Source: Ramlibacter cellulosilyticus (GTDB taxonomy: Bacteria; Pseudomonadota; Gammaproteobacteria; Burkholderiales; Burkholderiaceae_C). From it: a stretch of 64,000 nucleotides of DNA. A program made the translations under genes and the position numbers. The DNA is taken from contig NZ_JACORT010000007.1 of the NCBI RefSeq assembly GCF_014297465.1, forward strand, positions 62,001 to 126,000. Reading direction: 5' to 3'. The notes under the pieces are model-generated. The model ran no database searches. It worked only from the letters and a program-made list of their open reading frames with translations, and was not told the origin of the DNA. Shown here piece after piece: positions 32,366-40,640 of this stretch; the stretch's first letter is position 1, and every line of letters begins with the position of its first letter.

Positions 32366-34473
32366 CGCTTGTCTCCCAAGAGGCCGTCGCGGAGCCGATC
32401 GAACTCGCGGTCCACGTCCAGCAGCTTCCGGTTGCTCGAAAGCGCCATGCGCGCCTGCGAACCGGCTCCTTCGGGGGCGAGCCACACCCAGAGGCGGCGC
32501 TCCCGAACATACAGCATGGCAAAAACACCCAGGATCAGCAAGGTACACCCCAGGTAGACGACGTAGCGGCCAGGGGAACGCGTGACCTGGAACACGCTGG
32601 CCTGCACCTGCTTGAAGTCCTTGAGCTCGAAGGCCATGGGCGCCGGGTAGGCGAAGGCGTCGCTCAGGGCCAGCACCGACTGCGTGAGGAAGGCCTGCGT
32701 GCGCTCGTCGCGCTGCAGGGGCGCCAGGCCTGCCTGCTGGCGGCTCAGTTGGGCGAGCTCCAGGAGGGCGCCGTTGAGGATGCGCACCAGCACCTCGCCG
32801 GCGCGCGGGCGCTCGGCCTCGGGCACGTTGGCGTCGATGAACTCGGACACGGCCTGCAGGCCGCCGGGGGCCCTGCCGGGCGCCGCCTCGGCCCCGGCGA
32901 AGAGCGCGAGCGCACGCGAGGTGGACGCGAACAGCTGCTGGGAGAGCTCCGGCTTCGCCGGGTCCGTCGCCTCCGCGGCGTACTTGCGCACGGCCTTCTC
33001 GCGCAGCACCGGGTCCGACAGCGCGGCGCGCAGGCGCAGGAAGCCGTCCATGCCGCCGGCCTCGTCGGTGGGCACGCGCATGTAGCGGAAGTTCTCGGCC
33101 GGCGTCTCGCGCATGCCCATGAGGAACACCGGCACGCCCTCGCCCAGGTCGACGGGCAGCATGTAGTTGTGGAACTCGCGGGCCTGGCCGGCCGCGTCGC
33201 GCAGCTTGTACGTGATGCTCGGGCCCACGTTGCGCAGGTTCTTCTTGTCCTTGGTCTTGTTCGCCGCGCCCAGGCGCGCATCGAGCGAGGCACCGAGGTC
33301 GACCTTGCGCACGTCGGCGCCGCTTCCGGAGTTGCCCGCCAGGTTCTCGACGTTCATCACGCGCAGGCCCGTGTACTCCAGCGTCATCTTCTGCGCGTCG
33401 GAGCCGTTGCCGCGCGTGAGCTCCGTGGAGCCGCCGATGGTGCCTTGCACCTCGAACGCGCGGCCGCTGCCGTCCAGGGGCACCGCCTTCAGCGTGACGC
33501 TGGAGCCGCCGTCGTCGAAGCTGGACTGGTAGATCTCCACGCCGCGGTGCGACACCGGGTGGTTCACTTCCACGCGCGCCGGGATGGCCTCGCCGGTCTC
33601 GCGGTCGTGGATCACGATGTCGCTCGCGAACAGCTTGGGCATGCCGGTCGAATAGTGCTCCACCACGAACTTCTTGAGCTCGATGGAGAACGGCAGCTCC
33701 TGCAGCAGGATGCCGTCGGACTGGCTCAGGATCGCCGTGGACGACTGCGTGCCTTCGGCCACGAGCAGGTTGCCCCGGTAGGTGGGGTTGTTGGTGGCCA
33801 GCCGGTGCTGCTCCGGCACCTGCGAGATCATGCCGCCGCCCTTGTACGGCTGCTTGCCGCCCCACAGCATCTGCGCGCGCACGATCAGGTCGCCATCGAG
33901 CAGGCCGCCGAGGCAGACGAGCACGATCGCGCTGTGCGCGCAGATGTAGCCGATCTTGTTCAGGCCGCCCGCGCGCGCCGCGACCATCCAGCCGTTGCTG
34001 CGCTGCTGCAGCTTGACCTTCCAGCCGGCCTTCGCGAGCGCGGTGCCGATGCGCTGCGCCTCCGCCTCCGGCGCCTGGACCAGCGCGCCCTCGGCGCGGT
34101 GGTGGAAGGCGAGCAGCGAGTTCTCCCGGATGTTCTCCTTCACCGTGCGCAGGTCCGCCAGGATCTTGGGCGTGTTGCGCGCGATGCACAGCGAGGTGCT
34201 CACCACCAGGAAGGCCAGGATCAGCAGGAACCACCAGGCGCTGTAGACCGTGTTCAGGCGGATGGCCATGAACAGCTCCGCCCAGAACGGCCCGAACTGG
34301 TTGACGTAGTTGGTGAAGGGCTCGTGCTGCTTCAGCACGGTGCCGATCACGGACGCGATGCAGATCACCGTCAGCAGGGCGATCGCGAAGCGCATCGAGG
34401 AGAGGAGCTCGACGAGCCCGCGCACCCGGCTGGGGGCACTGGCGGCAGGCGGGTCGGCGGTGATGGTGCTCAT
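32362..34473 (-). CDS. resB: ResB-type cytochrome c biogenesis protein
   Basis: 703 residues from the ATG at 34471-34473. Membrane segments near 30-60, 70-100, 150-190 and one near the C-terminus (YVVYLGCTLLILGVFAML), enclosing a large periplasmic domain. Partner of CcsB in system II heme delivery. The length is normal for betaproteobacteria. A terminator-like hairpin sits immediately upstream of its start. Confidence 0.93.
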   Translation of the reverse strand: MSTITADPPAASAPSRVRGLVELLSSMRFAIALLTVICIASVIGTVLKQHEPFTNYVNQFGPFWAELFMAIRLNTVYSAWWFLLILAFLVVSTSLCIARNTPKILADLRTVKENIRENSLLAFHHRAEGALVQAPEAEAQRIGTALAKAGWKVKLQQRSNGWMVAARAGGLNKIGYICAHSAIVLVCLGGLLDGDLIVRAQMLWGGKQPYKGGGMISQVPEQHRLATNNPTYRGNLLVAEGTQSSTAILSQSDGILLQELPFSIELKKFVVEHYSTGMPKLFASDIVIHDRETGEAIPARVEVNHPVSHRGVEIYQSSFDDGGSSVTLKAVPLDGSGRAFEVQGTIGGSTELTRGNGSDAQKMTLEYTGLRVMNVENLAGNSGSGADVRKVDLGASLDARLGAANKTKDKKNLRNVGPSITYKLRDAAGQAREFHNYMLPVDLGEGVPVFLMGMRETPAENFRYMRVPTDEAGGMDGFLRLRAALSDPVLREKAVRKYAAEATDPAKPELSQQLFASTSRALALFAGAEAAPGRAPGGLQAVSEFIDANVPEAERPRAGEVLVRILNGALLELAQLSRQQAGLAPLQRDERTQAFLTQSVLALSDAFAYPAPMAFELKDFKQVQASVFQVTRSPGRYVVYLGCTLLILGVFAMLYVRERRLWVWLAPEGAGSQARMALSSNRKLLDVDREFDRLRDGLLGDKR

Positions 34474-34481
34474 GTCGTCCG

Positions 34482-34519
34482 AAAGAAAAAAGGCGGGCGC
34501 TCGCAAGAGCAGCCCGCCC
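34482..34519 (-). terminator. Rho-independent terminator or attenuator between the cytochrome c4 and resB genes
   Basis: On the reverse strand a GC-rich stem (GGCGGGC and GCTC arms, loop of four, one bulged base) is followed by TTTTTTCTTT. It ends 8 bases before the resB ATG. It should terminate the cytochrome gene transcript, or attenuate read-through into resB-ccsB. Confidence 0.82.
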
Positions 34520-34566
34520 GTACTTGGTGCCTCTAGTGGACTATTAGTTCAACAGTCGGACTTGAT

Positions 34567-35349
34567 TCAGCGCAAGCCGGCGATGTAATCCGCCACGGCG
34601 CGGATTTCGCGGTCGTTCATCTTGGCGGCGATCTGCGCCATCTGCGGGCTGTTCTTGCGGATGCCGTCGCGGAAGGCGACGAGCTGGCTGGCGGTGTAGT
34701 CGGCGTGCTGGCCCGACAGGCGCGGGTACTGCGCGGGGATGCCGGCGCCGTTGGGGCTGTGGCAGCCGGCGCAGGCGGGCAGCTGGCGGTTCTGCGCGCC
34801 GCCGCGGTAGATCTTCTCGCCCAGGCTCACCAGTTCCTTGTCCTTCGCGAAGCCCGGCTTGGACTGCTGCGTGGCCAGGTAGGCGCCGATGTTCTTCATG
34901 TCCTGGTCGCTCAGCTGCGCGGCGAAGCCCTGCATGATGGGGTTCGGGCGCTTGCCGGACTTGAACTCCTGCAGCTGCTTGACGATGTAGTCGGGGTGCT
35001 GCTGCGCCAGCTTGGGGTTGGCGGGCGTGCCGGAGTTGCCGCCCACGCCGTGGCAGGCCACGCACACCGCGGCGAAACGCGTGTCGCCGGCGGCGGGGTC
35101 CGCCTTGGCCGCGGCAGCGGTCGCCTCCACCGCGTTCGGCGCAGCGGGCGCCGGCGTGGCAGCCGCCGGGCCGGGGGCCGGCACGGCGCTGGACGCCTGC
35201 GGCGGGGCCACCGTCAGCCCGGACGCGCCGGGAGCGGCGGCGCTGGCGGCGGAAGCCGGGGCGCTGGCGGCGGGCTGTTGGGCCCAGGTCTGGAGCGCGA
35301 ACGCGGCCACGAGGGCGGCCAGCAGCAGGGAAGCAGGCGTCTTGATCAC
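34567..35349 (-). CDS. Diheme cytochrome c, cytochrome c4-like
   Basis: 260 residues from a GTG at 35347-35349. Signal peptide to about residue 24. An Ala/Pro-rich linker spans about 28-85, then two heme domains with CVACH (96-100) and CAGCH (193-197) and distal methionines. Cytochromes c4 carry electrons between the bc1 complex and terminal oxidases in the periplasm. The linker is unusually long for the family. It is followed by the ccs genes that mature it. The first two alternative upstream starts lie in unconserved sequence. Confidence 0.9.
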   Translation of the reverse strand: MIKTPASLLLAALVAAFALQTWAQQPAASAPASAASAAAPGASGLTVAPPQASSAVPAPGPAAATPAPAAPNAVEATAAAAKADPAAGDTRFAAVCVACHGVGGNSGTPANPKLAQQHPDYIVKQLQEFKSGKRPNPIMQGFAAQLSDQDMKNIGAYLATQQSKPGFAKDKELVSLGEKIYRGGAQNRQLPACAGCHSPNGAGIPAQYPRLSGQHADYTASQLVAFRDGIRKNSPQMAQIAAKMNDREIRAVADYIAGLR

Positions 35350-35385
35350 GTTTCTTTGTTTCTGGGGCGCAAAACCGGGGGATTC

Positions 35386-35391
35386 TACAAT
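35386..35391 (+). promoter_or_regulatory. Candidate -10 element for engB
   Basis: TACAAT (5 of 6) stands 29 bases before the engB ATG; the -35 region is weak. Confidence 0.45.
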
Positions 35392-35419
35392 GCCGCCTCC
35401 CCCTCTCCTCCCGCCCCCC

Positions 35420-36079
35420 ATGAGCACTTCCCCCGCGGCGCAGCAGGCTGTTGCCTGGCTGCACACCGCCCGCTTCCTCACCACGGCGCCGAGGCTGGAG
35501 CACCTCCCCGACCTGGAGGTCCCCGAGATCGCCTTCGTCGGCCGCTCGAACGCCGGCAAATCCACCTGCATCAACACGCTGACGCAGCAGAAGCGCCTGG
35601 CCTTCGCGTCCAAGACGCCGGGGCGCACGCAGGCGATCAACCTGTTCTCCCTGGGCAAGCAGGGCATCACCGATGCCGTGCTGGCCGACCTGCCCGGCTA
35701 CGGCTACGCCGCCGTGCCCAAGGCGGACAAGATCCGCTGGCAGCAGGTCATGGCCAACTACCTCGTCACGCGCGAGAACCTCACCGGCGTGGTGATGCTG
35801 GTCGACCCGCGCCACGGCCTCACCGAACTCGACGACATCCTGCTGGAAGTGATCCGCCCCCGCGTCGAGCAGGGGCTGAAGTTCCTCGTGCTGCTGACGA
35901 AGGCCGACAAGCTCAACCGGTCCGAGCAGAACAAGGCCCTGTCCATCGCGCGACTGCAGGCGGGCGGCGGCGAGGTGAAACTGTTCTCCGCCCCCAAGCG
36001 GCAGGGCGTGGAGGAAGCATCGCTCCTCCTGTGGCAGTGGACCCATCCCGAACCGGAACCGGAGCCCGACCCATCATGA
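35420..36079 (+). CDS. engB: Ribosome-biogenesis GTPase EngB (YihA/YsxC)
   Basis: 219 residues. G1 GRSNAGKS at 41-48, G3 DLPGYGYA and G4 TKAD are intact. EngB GTPases act in 50S subunit assembly and are often essential. Divergent from the cytochrome c4 gene and overlapping the next gene by 4 bases. The tail (PEPEPEPDPS) is a short repeat-like acidic end. Confidence 0.95.
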   Translation: MSTSPAAQQAVAWLHTARFLTTAPRLEHLPDLEVPEIAFVGRSNAGKSTCINTLTQQKRLAFASKTPGRTQAINLFSLGKQGITDAVLADLPGYGYAAVPKADKIRWQQVMANYLVTRENLTGVVMLVDPRHGLTELDDILLEVIRPRVEQGLKFLVLLTKADKLNRSEQNKALSIARLQAGGGEVKLFSAPKRQGVEEASLLLWQWTHPEPEPEPDPS

Positions 36080-36972
36080 CGATCGAGACCTGGCAGCAGG
36101 CGCTTCCCCACGGCATCACCCTCAGTTGCCGCGCCGCAGGGGAGCGCGGCCGCCCGGTCCTGCTGTTCCTGCACGGCTTCCCGGAAGCCGCGTTCATCTG
36201 GGACGAACTGCTGGAACACTTCGCGCAGCCCGCCAACGGCGGCTACCGCTGCGTGGCGCCCAATCTCCGCGGCTACGAGCAATCGTCGCAGCCGGCGGAC
36301 GTTTCCCTCTACCGCCCGAAGCACCTGGTGCAGGACATCGCGGCGCTCGCGGAGGTCGAAGCCGGCGGCGCCCCGCTCGCCTGCCTGGTCGCGCACGACT
36401 GGGGCGGCGCCGTCGCCTGGAACTTCGCCAACCAGCTGCCGCAGCGCACGCGCAGGCTGGCCATCATCAACTCGCCGCATCCGGGCACCTTCCTGCGCGC
36501 GCTGCAGGCGAGCCCCGCGCAGCGCGAGGCCAGTGCGTACATGAACTTCCTGGTGCGGCCGGACGCGGAGCAGCTGCTGCGCGAGGACGGGTACCGGCGG
36601 CTGCTGGCGTTCTTCACGCACTGGGGTCCGGCGCCTTGGCTCACCGAGGACCTGAAGGCGCGCTACCGCGCCGTATGGGACGCGAGCCTGACCGGCGGCC
36701 TGAACTGGTACCGCGCCTCGCCGCTGCGCCCGCCGCGCGACGGCGACCCGGGCGCGTCGGCGATCACCTTGCCGCGGGAGATGCTCACGATCTCCGTTCC
36801 CACGCTGGTGCTGTGGGGCATGCAGGACACGGCGCTGCTGCCGGAGCTGGTGGAGGGGCTGGAGGAGTACATCCCGGAGCTGACGCTGGAGAAGGTGGAT
36901 GAGGCGTCGCACTGGATCGTGCATGAGAAGCCGGGGCTGGTGATGGAAAGGCTGGGGGCGTTCCTGCGCTGA
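36076..36972 (+). CDS. Alpha/beta hydrolase, epoxide hydrolase-like
   Basis: 298 residues. HGFP at 33-36 is the oxyanion motif; the nucleophile is Asp108 in AHDWGGA, with an acid in WGMQDTALL and histidine in EASHWIVHE. An aspartate nucleophile points to epoxide hydrolase or haloalkane dehalogenase chemistry rather than esterase. The natural substrate is unknown. Coupled to engB by ATGA overlap. Confidence 0.85.
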   Translation: MTIETWQQALPHGITLSCRAAGERGRPVLLFLHGFPEAAFIWDELLEHFAQPANGGYRCVAPNLRGYEQSSQPADVSLYRPKHLVQDIAALAEVEAGGAPLACLVAHDWGGAVAWNFANQLPQRTRRLAIINSPHPGTFLRALQASPAQREASAYMNFLVRPDAEQLLREDGYRRLLAFFTHWGPAPWLTEDLKARYRAVWDASLTGGLNWYRASPLRPPRDGDPGASAITLPREMLTISVPTLVLWGMQDTALLPELVEGLEEYIPELTLEKVDEASHWIVHEKPGLVMERLGAFLR

Positions 36973-36974
36973 TC

Positions 36975-37344
36975 TGCTGGGGTGCGCTTCGCGCAACGCA
37001 GCCTACGTCCGGGAGCGCCGCAGGCCCGGGATCTTGCTGGGGTGCGCTTCGCGCAACCCAGCCTACGTCCGGGAGCGCCGCGGGCCTGGGATCTTGCTGG
37101 GGTGCGCTTCGCGCAACCCAGCCTACGTCCCGGGAGCGCTGCGGGCCGCGGATCTTGCTGGGGTGCGCTCCGCGCAACCCAGCCTACGTCCCGGGAGCGC
37201 CGCGGGCCCGGGATCTTGCTGGGGTGCGCTTCGCGCAACCCAGCCTACCTCGCCGGGAGCGCCGCGGGCCTGTAGGCTGGGTTGCGCGAAGCGCACCCCA
37301 GCGCCGCGGGCCTGTAGGCTGGGTTGCGCGAAGCGCACCCCAGC
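36975..37344. repeat. Tandem array of palindromic repeat B (five direct units, then two inverted)
   Basis: Direct units of 60-61 bases begin at 36975, 37035, 37095, 37156 and 37217. Each starts with GCTGGGGTGCGC-TTC-GCGCAACCCAGC (a 12-bp stem with one mismatch), followed by CCTACGTCC and a GC-rich linker. Two shorter inverted copies lie at 37273-37302 and 37315-37344. A single copy is at 40588. The array fills the gap between two convergent genes and shows no gene. It is not a CRISPR, since the linkers are near-identical. Confidence 0.9.
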
Positions 37345-37358
37345 GATTTCGCACACCT

Positions 37359-38225
37359 TCAGTAAACCCCCGGCTCCCCGGGAGGCCTGGTCTTGAACCG
37401 CTTGTGCACCCAGTAATACTGCGACGGCATCCCATCGATCCACCCCTGCAGCCGCTCGTTCATCAACGCCGTGTCCGCCACCACGTCCCGCGTCGGATAC
37501 CCCTTCCACGACTCCAGCACCCGCACCTCGTAACCCCCCGGGGTCAGCCGCGTGATCAGCGGCACGACCTTGGCCTTGCCCAGGCGGGCGAAGCGCGACA
37601 GCGACGGGATGGTCGCCGCGGGCACGCCGTAGAACGGCACGAAGATCGAATCCTCCGCGCCGAAGTTCATGTCCGGCAGCAGGTACAGCACGCCGCCCTC
37701 GCGCAGCGCCGCGATGATGTCGCGCACGCCTTCGGACCGGCTCATCGGCCGCGCGTCGCCGAAGCGGAAGCGCCCCTTCAGCACCCAGGCATCGATCACC
37801 GGGTCGCTCTGCCGCGTGTAGATGCCCACGAAGCGCCGCGGCAGCTGCTGCGACACCGTGGTGACGCCCGCATCCAGCCCCACGAAGTGCGGACAGAACA
37901 GGATCGTCGGGTCCTGCCCGGCCAGCTCCTCCACCGCGCCCGTCAGCACCAGCCGGCGCCGGACCACGTCCGGGTGGCCGTGCCACAGCCACGCGCGATC
38001 GAACCAGGCCTGCGCCACGTGCACGAAGACCTCGCGGGCCACCTGCTTGCGCTGCGCCTCGCTCCATTGGGGGAAGCACAGCCGGAGGTTCACGTCGACG
38101 ACCTTGCGGCGCGACGCGACCAGCACGTACAGCAGCAGGCCGACGGCGTGGCCGAACGCGCGGATCCAGGCCAGCGGCAGCGGCGCGATCGCGCGCATGA
38201 AGAGGATGCCCAGGCGGCTGATCAT
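37359..38225 (-). CDS. LpxL/HtrB-type lipid A acyltransferase
   Basis: 288 residues from the ATG at 38223-38225. N-terminal membrane anchor; catalytic HX4D motif in CPHFVGLDAG; LPDMNFG and a C-terminal YYWVHKRFK motif. These enzymes transfer secondary acyl chains to lipid A precursors at the inner membrane. It overlaps a second family member by 4 bases. Which chain each adds cannot be told from sequence. Confidence 0.88.
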   Translation of the reverse strand: MISRLGILFMRAIAPLPLAWIRAFGHAVGLLLYVLVASRRKVVDVNLRLCFPQWSEAQRKQVAREVFVHVAQAWFDRAWLWHGHPDVVRRRLVLTGAVEELAGQDPTILFCPHFVGLDAGVTTVSQQLPRRFVGIYTRQSDPVIDAWVLKGRFRFGDARPMSRSEGVRDIIAALREGGVLYLLPDMNFGAEDSIFVPFYGVPAATIPSLSRFARLGKAKVVPLITRLTPGGYEVRVLESWKGYPTRDVVADTALMNERLQGWIDGMPSQYYWVHKRFKTRPPGEPGVY

Positions 38226-39046
38226 GCGGCGAGCTCCTCGCGCGGCTGCTTGTAGCGCGCGTAGCCCCACAGGTACTGCTGCGGGCCGGCGCGCACGAGG
38301 CGCTCCATCGCGGCGTTGACTTCGCGCGCGGACTGCACCGGGTCGTCCCCGAGCTCGCCCTCCCAGGGCTGCAGATGCACCGTGTAGCCCCGCCCGTGCG
38401 GCAGCCGCTCGCCCCAGGCGAGCAGCACCGCCGCCCCGGTCTGCCGCGCCAGGCGCGCGGGCAGCGTCATCGTGTACGCGTCCTGGCCGAAGAAAGGCGC
38501 CCAGACACCCAGCCCTTGCGGCGGCACCTGGTCCGGCAGCAGCCCCACGGCCTCGCCCGCCTTGAGCGCGCGCAGCATCTGGCGCACGCCGGCCAGCGTC
38601 GTCGGCGCGGCCTCCATGTTGGGCCGCACGCGCGACGTGGCGACCAGGTCGCGCAGCCACGCCTTGCGCGCGGGGCGGTACAGCACGGTGATGCGGCCGA
38701 AGCGCGCGGCATAGGCCTGCGCGGTCACCTCGAAACACCCCAGGTGTGGCGTCAGGAACACGATGCCGCGCTGCTGTGCACGCAGCCGCTCGATCAGCTC
38801 CGCGCCGTCCCAGTGCACGGCGGCGGGCGCGCCGAACCACAGGCGCGGCGTCTCCATCACCAGCTTGCCCGCCTCCGCCACCGCGCGGCGCACCTGCGCG
38901 AAGCGGTAGCCCGCCTGCCGCACGTTGGCGAGGAACCGGCGGCGGTAGGTGGGCGACAGCAGGAAGGCCAGCCAGCCGACCCCCGTGCCGGCAAGGTGCA
39001 ACAGCGGCAAGGGCCATCCGGAAAGCAGTTGGAAGAGGCGTTTCAC
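38222..39046 (-). CDS. Second LpxL/HtrB-type acyltransferase
   Basis: 274 residues. The motif is HX4E (TPHLGCFE), the usual form of the LpxL family; [10 protein letters not shown] and [11 protein letters not shown] follow. It is divergent from metK, and its first codons overlap the predicted metK -35 to -10 region. Two adjacent acyltransferases next to metK is the usual Burkholderiales arrangement. Confidence 0.88.
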   Translation of the reverse strand: MKRLFQLLSGWPLPLLHLAGTGVGWLAFLLSPTYRRRFLANVRQAGYRFAQVRRAVAEAGKLVMETPRLWFGAPAAVHWDGAELIERLRAQQRGIVFLTPHLGCFEVTAQAYAARFGRITVLYRPARKAWLRDLVATSRVRPNMEAAPTTLAGVRQMLRALKAGEAVGLLPDQVPPQGLGVWAPFFGQDAYTMTLPARLARQTGAAVLLAWGERLPHGRGYTVHLQPWEGELGDDPVQSAREVNAAMERLVRAGPQQYLWGYARYKQPREELAA

Positions 39047-39059
39047 GCGCGTTAGAATT
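39030..39059 (+). promoter_or_regulatory. Candidate metK promoter
   Basis: TTGGAA (39030-39035), 18-base spacer, TAGAAT (39054-39059); 4 and 5 of 6 matches. It gives a leader of about 117 bases and overlaps the start of the divergent acyltransferase gene. Confidence 0.5.
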
Positions 39060-39063
39060 TGGG

Positions 39064-39155
39064 GGTCGCCGAGTTACGGAACTACTTGCAGGGCGACGTT
39101 AAAGAATTCTGCTAAAGCGTTCGCCCAGAGCTCCGGCAAAAGGCAACGCGCCTTT
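39064..39155 (+). promoter_or_regulatory. Structured metK 5' leader
   Basis: Two hairpins can form: GTCGCC (39064-39069) with GGCGAC (39092-39097), and AAAGGC-N5-GCCTTT (39139-39155). The ribosome site GGAG lies at 39171-39174, 8 bases before the ATG. I do not recognise a known SAM or SAH riboswitch here; the leader may be a regulatory element or only a structured untranslated region. Confidence 0.35.
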
Positions 39156-39182
39156 CGCAGTCAAACCAACGGAGTGTATTCA

Positions 39183-40364
39183 ATGGCGAACGATTTCCTC
39201 TTCACGTCCGAATCCGTTTCGGAAGGCCATCCCGACAAGCTCGCGGACCAGGTCTCCGACGCGATCCTCGACGCGATCTTCCAGCAGGACCCGCGCAGCC
39301 GCGTGGCCGCCGAGACCCTGGCCAACACCGGCCTCGTGGTCCTGGCCGGCGAGATCACGACCAACGCCCACGTCGACTACATCCAGGTCGCGCGCGACAC
39401 CATCAAGCGCATCGGCTACGACAACACCGAATACGGCATCGACTACAAGGGCTGCGCCGTGCTGGTGGCGTACGACAAGCAGTCGAACGACATCGCCCAG
39501 GGCGTGGACCACGCCTCCGACGACCACCTGAACACCGGCGCCGGCGACCAGGGCCTGATGTTCGGCTACGCCTGCGACGAGACGCCGGTGCTGATGCCCG
39601 CGCCGATCTACTACGCGCACCGCCTCGTGGAGCGCCAGGCGCAGCTGCGCAAGGACGGCCGCCTGCCCTTCCTGCGCCCGGACGCCAAGTCCCAGGTCAC
39701 GATGCGCTACGTCGACGGCAAGCCGCACAGCATCGACACGGTGGTGCTGTCCTCGCAGCACGCGCCGGAGATGAGCGACGGCAAGCACATGAAGCCGGCC
39801 TTCGTCGAGGCGGTGATCGAGGAGATCATCAAGCCGGTGCTCCCCAAGGAGTGGCTGAAGGACACGAAGTACCTGATCAACCCCACCGGCCGCTTCGTCA
39901 TCGGCGGCCCGCAGGGTGACTGCGGCCTGACCGGCCGCAAGATCATCGTCGACACCTACGGCGGCGCCTGCCCGCACGGCGGCGGCGCCTTCTCCGGCAA
40001 GGACCCGTCCAAGGTCGACCGCTCGGCCGCCTACGCCGCGCGCTACGTCGCCAAGAACATCGTGGCCGCCGGCCTGGCGCGCCAGTGCCAGATCCAGGTG
40101 GCGTACGCGATCGGCGTGGCCAAGCCCATGAACGTGACCGTCTACACCGAAGGCACGGGCGTGATCCCCGACGACCAGATCGCCTCGCTGGTGCACGACC
40201 ACTTCGACCTGCGTCCGAAGGGCATCATCCAGATGCTGGACCTGCTGCGACCCATCTACTCCAAGACCGCCGCCTACGGCCACTTCGGCCGCGAGGAGCC
40301 GGAGTTCACGTGGGAGCGGACGGACAAGGCTGCCGCGCTGCGTGCAGCGGCTGGTTTGAAGTAA
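39183..40364 (+). CDS. metK: S-adenosylmethionine synthetase
   Basis: 393 residues. The signatures [31 protein letters not shown] and [20 protein letters not shown] are complete. Makes SAM from methionine and ATP in the cytoplasm. The start is the ATG of [12 protein letters not shown]; a longer frame upstream is untranslated leader. Followed by a repeat and a strong terminator. Confidence 0.97.
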   Translation: MANDFLFTSESVSEGHPDKLADQVSDAILDAIFQQDPRSRVAAETLANTGLVVLAGEITTNAHVDYIQVARDTIKRIGYDNTEYGIDYKGCAVLVAYDKQSNDIAQGVDHASDDHLNTGAGDQGLMFGYACDETPVLMPAPIYYAHRLVERQAQLRKDGRLPFLRPDAKSQVTMRYVDGKPHSIDTVVLSSQHAPEMSDGKHMKPAFVEAVIEEIIKPVLPKEWLKDTKYLINPTGRFVIGGPQGDCGLTGRKIIVDTYGGACPHGGGAFSGKDPSKVDRSAAYAARYVAKNIVAAGLARQCQIQVAYAIGVAKPMNVTVYTEGTGVIPDDQIASLVHDHFDLRPKGIIQMLDLLRPIYSKTAAYGHFGREEPEFTWERTDKAAALRAAAGLK

Positions 40365-40374
40365 TTCCGCCTTT

Positions 40375-40403
40375 CGTCATTCCCGCGAAGGCGGGAACCA
40401 GGG
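40375..40403 (+). repeat. Repeat C copy 1 (REP-like)
   Basis: The type CGTCATTCCCGCGAAGGCGG, continuing GAACCAGGG, a widespread proteobacterial palindrome. Other copies are at 40650-40679 and 41059-41088 (inverted), and a degenerate one lies inside ligD (44321-44346). Confidence 0.85.
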
Positions 40404-40409
40404 CTTACG

Positions 40410-40436
40410 AGCGCCGCGCATGCGGCGCTTTTTCTT
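40410..40436 (+). terminator. Rho-independent terminator of metK
   Basis: Perfect 8-bp stem AGCGCCGC-GCAT-GCGGCGCT followed by TTTTCTTT, 46 bases after the metK stop. Confidence 0.93.
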
Positions 40437-40463
40437 TGGCCGCGTCATCGCGCCCGGTGGTCC

Positions 40464-40566
40464 GGCCGCGGACGGGGCGGCCCGCCTGGGGAAATGTCCC
40501 CCGCCGCGGGCTGAAGCCCGCGTCTCCTCCTTTACTTTCCCCAGACGGGCCGCCCCGTCCACGGCC
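40464..40566. repeat. Nested inverted repeat (31-bp arms) after metK
   Basis: Arms 40464-40494 and 40536-40566 pair at 29 of 31 positions. The loop contains a further perfect hairpin CGCGGGCT-GA-AGCCCGCG (40505-40522). No open reading frame with gene-like features is found in this stretch. Confidence 0.88.
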
Positions 40567-40587
40567 TGCGCCGTGCGTATGCGCGGA

Positions 40588-40619
40588 TGCTGGGGTGCGC
40601 TTCGCGCAACCCAGCCTAC
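40588..40619 (+). repeat. Single copy of palindromic repeat B
   Basis: Same 30-base core as the tandem array at 36975-37344, here alone between the nested inverted repeat and repeat C copy 2. Confidence 0.88.
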
Positions 40620-40640
40620 AGGGCTCCGGCACTCCGCATC

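Noticed and set aside
36663-37238. Frames with repeated peptides such as GCAKRTPA
   Set aside because: They are translations of the palindromic repeat array; no start site or composition of a real gene.
36975-37344. CRISPR-like array
   Set aside because: Linkers between units are near identical and the units are inverted at the end; no cas gene. It is a tandem REP-type array.
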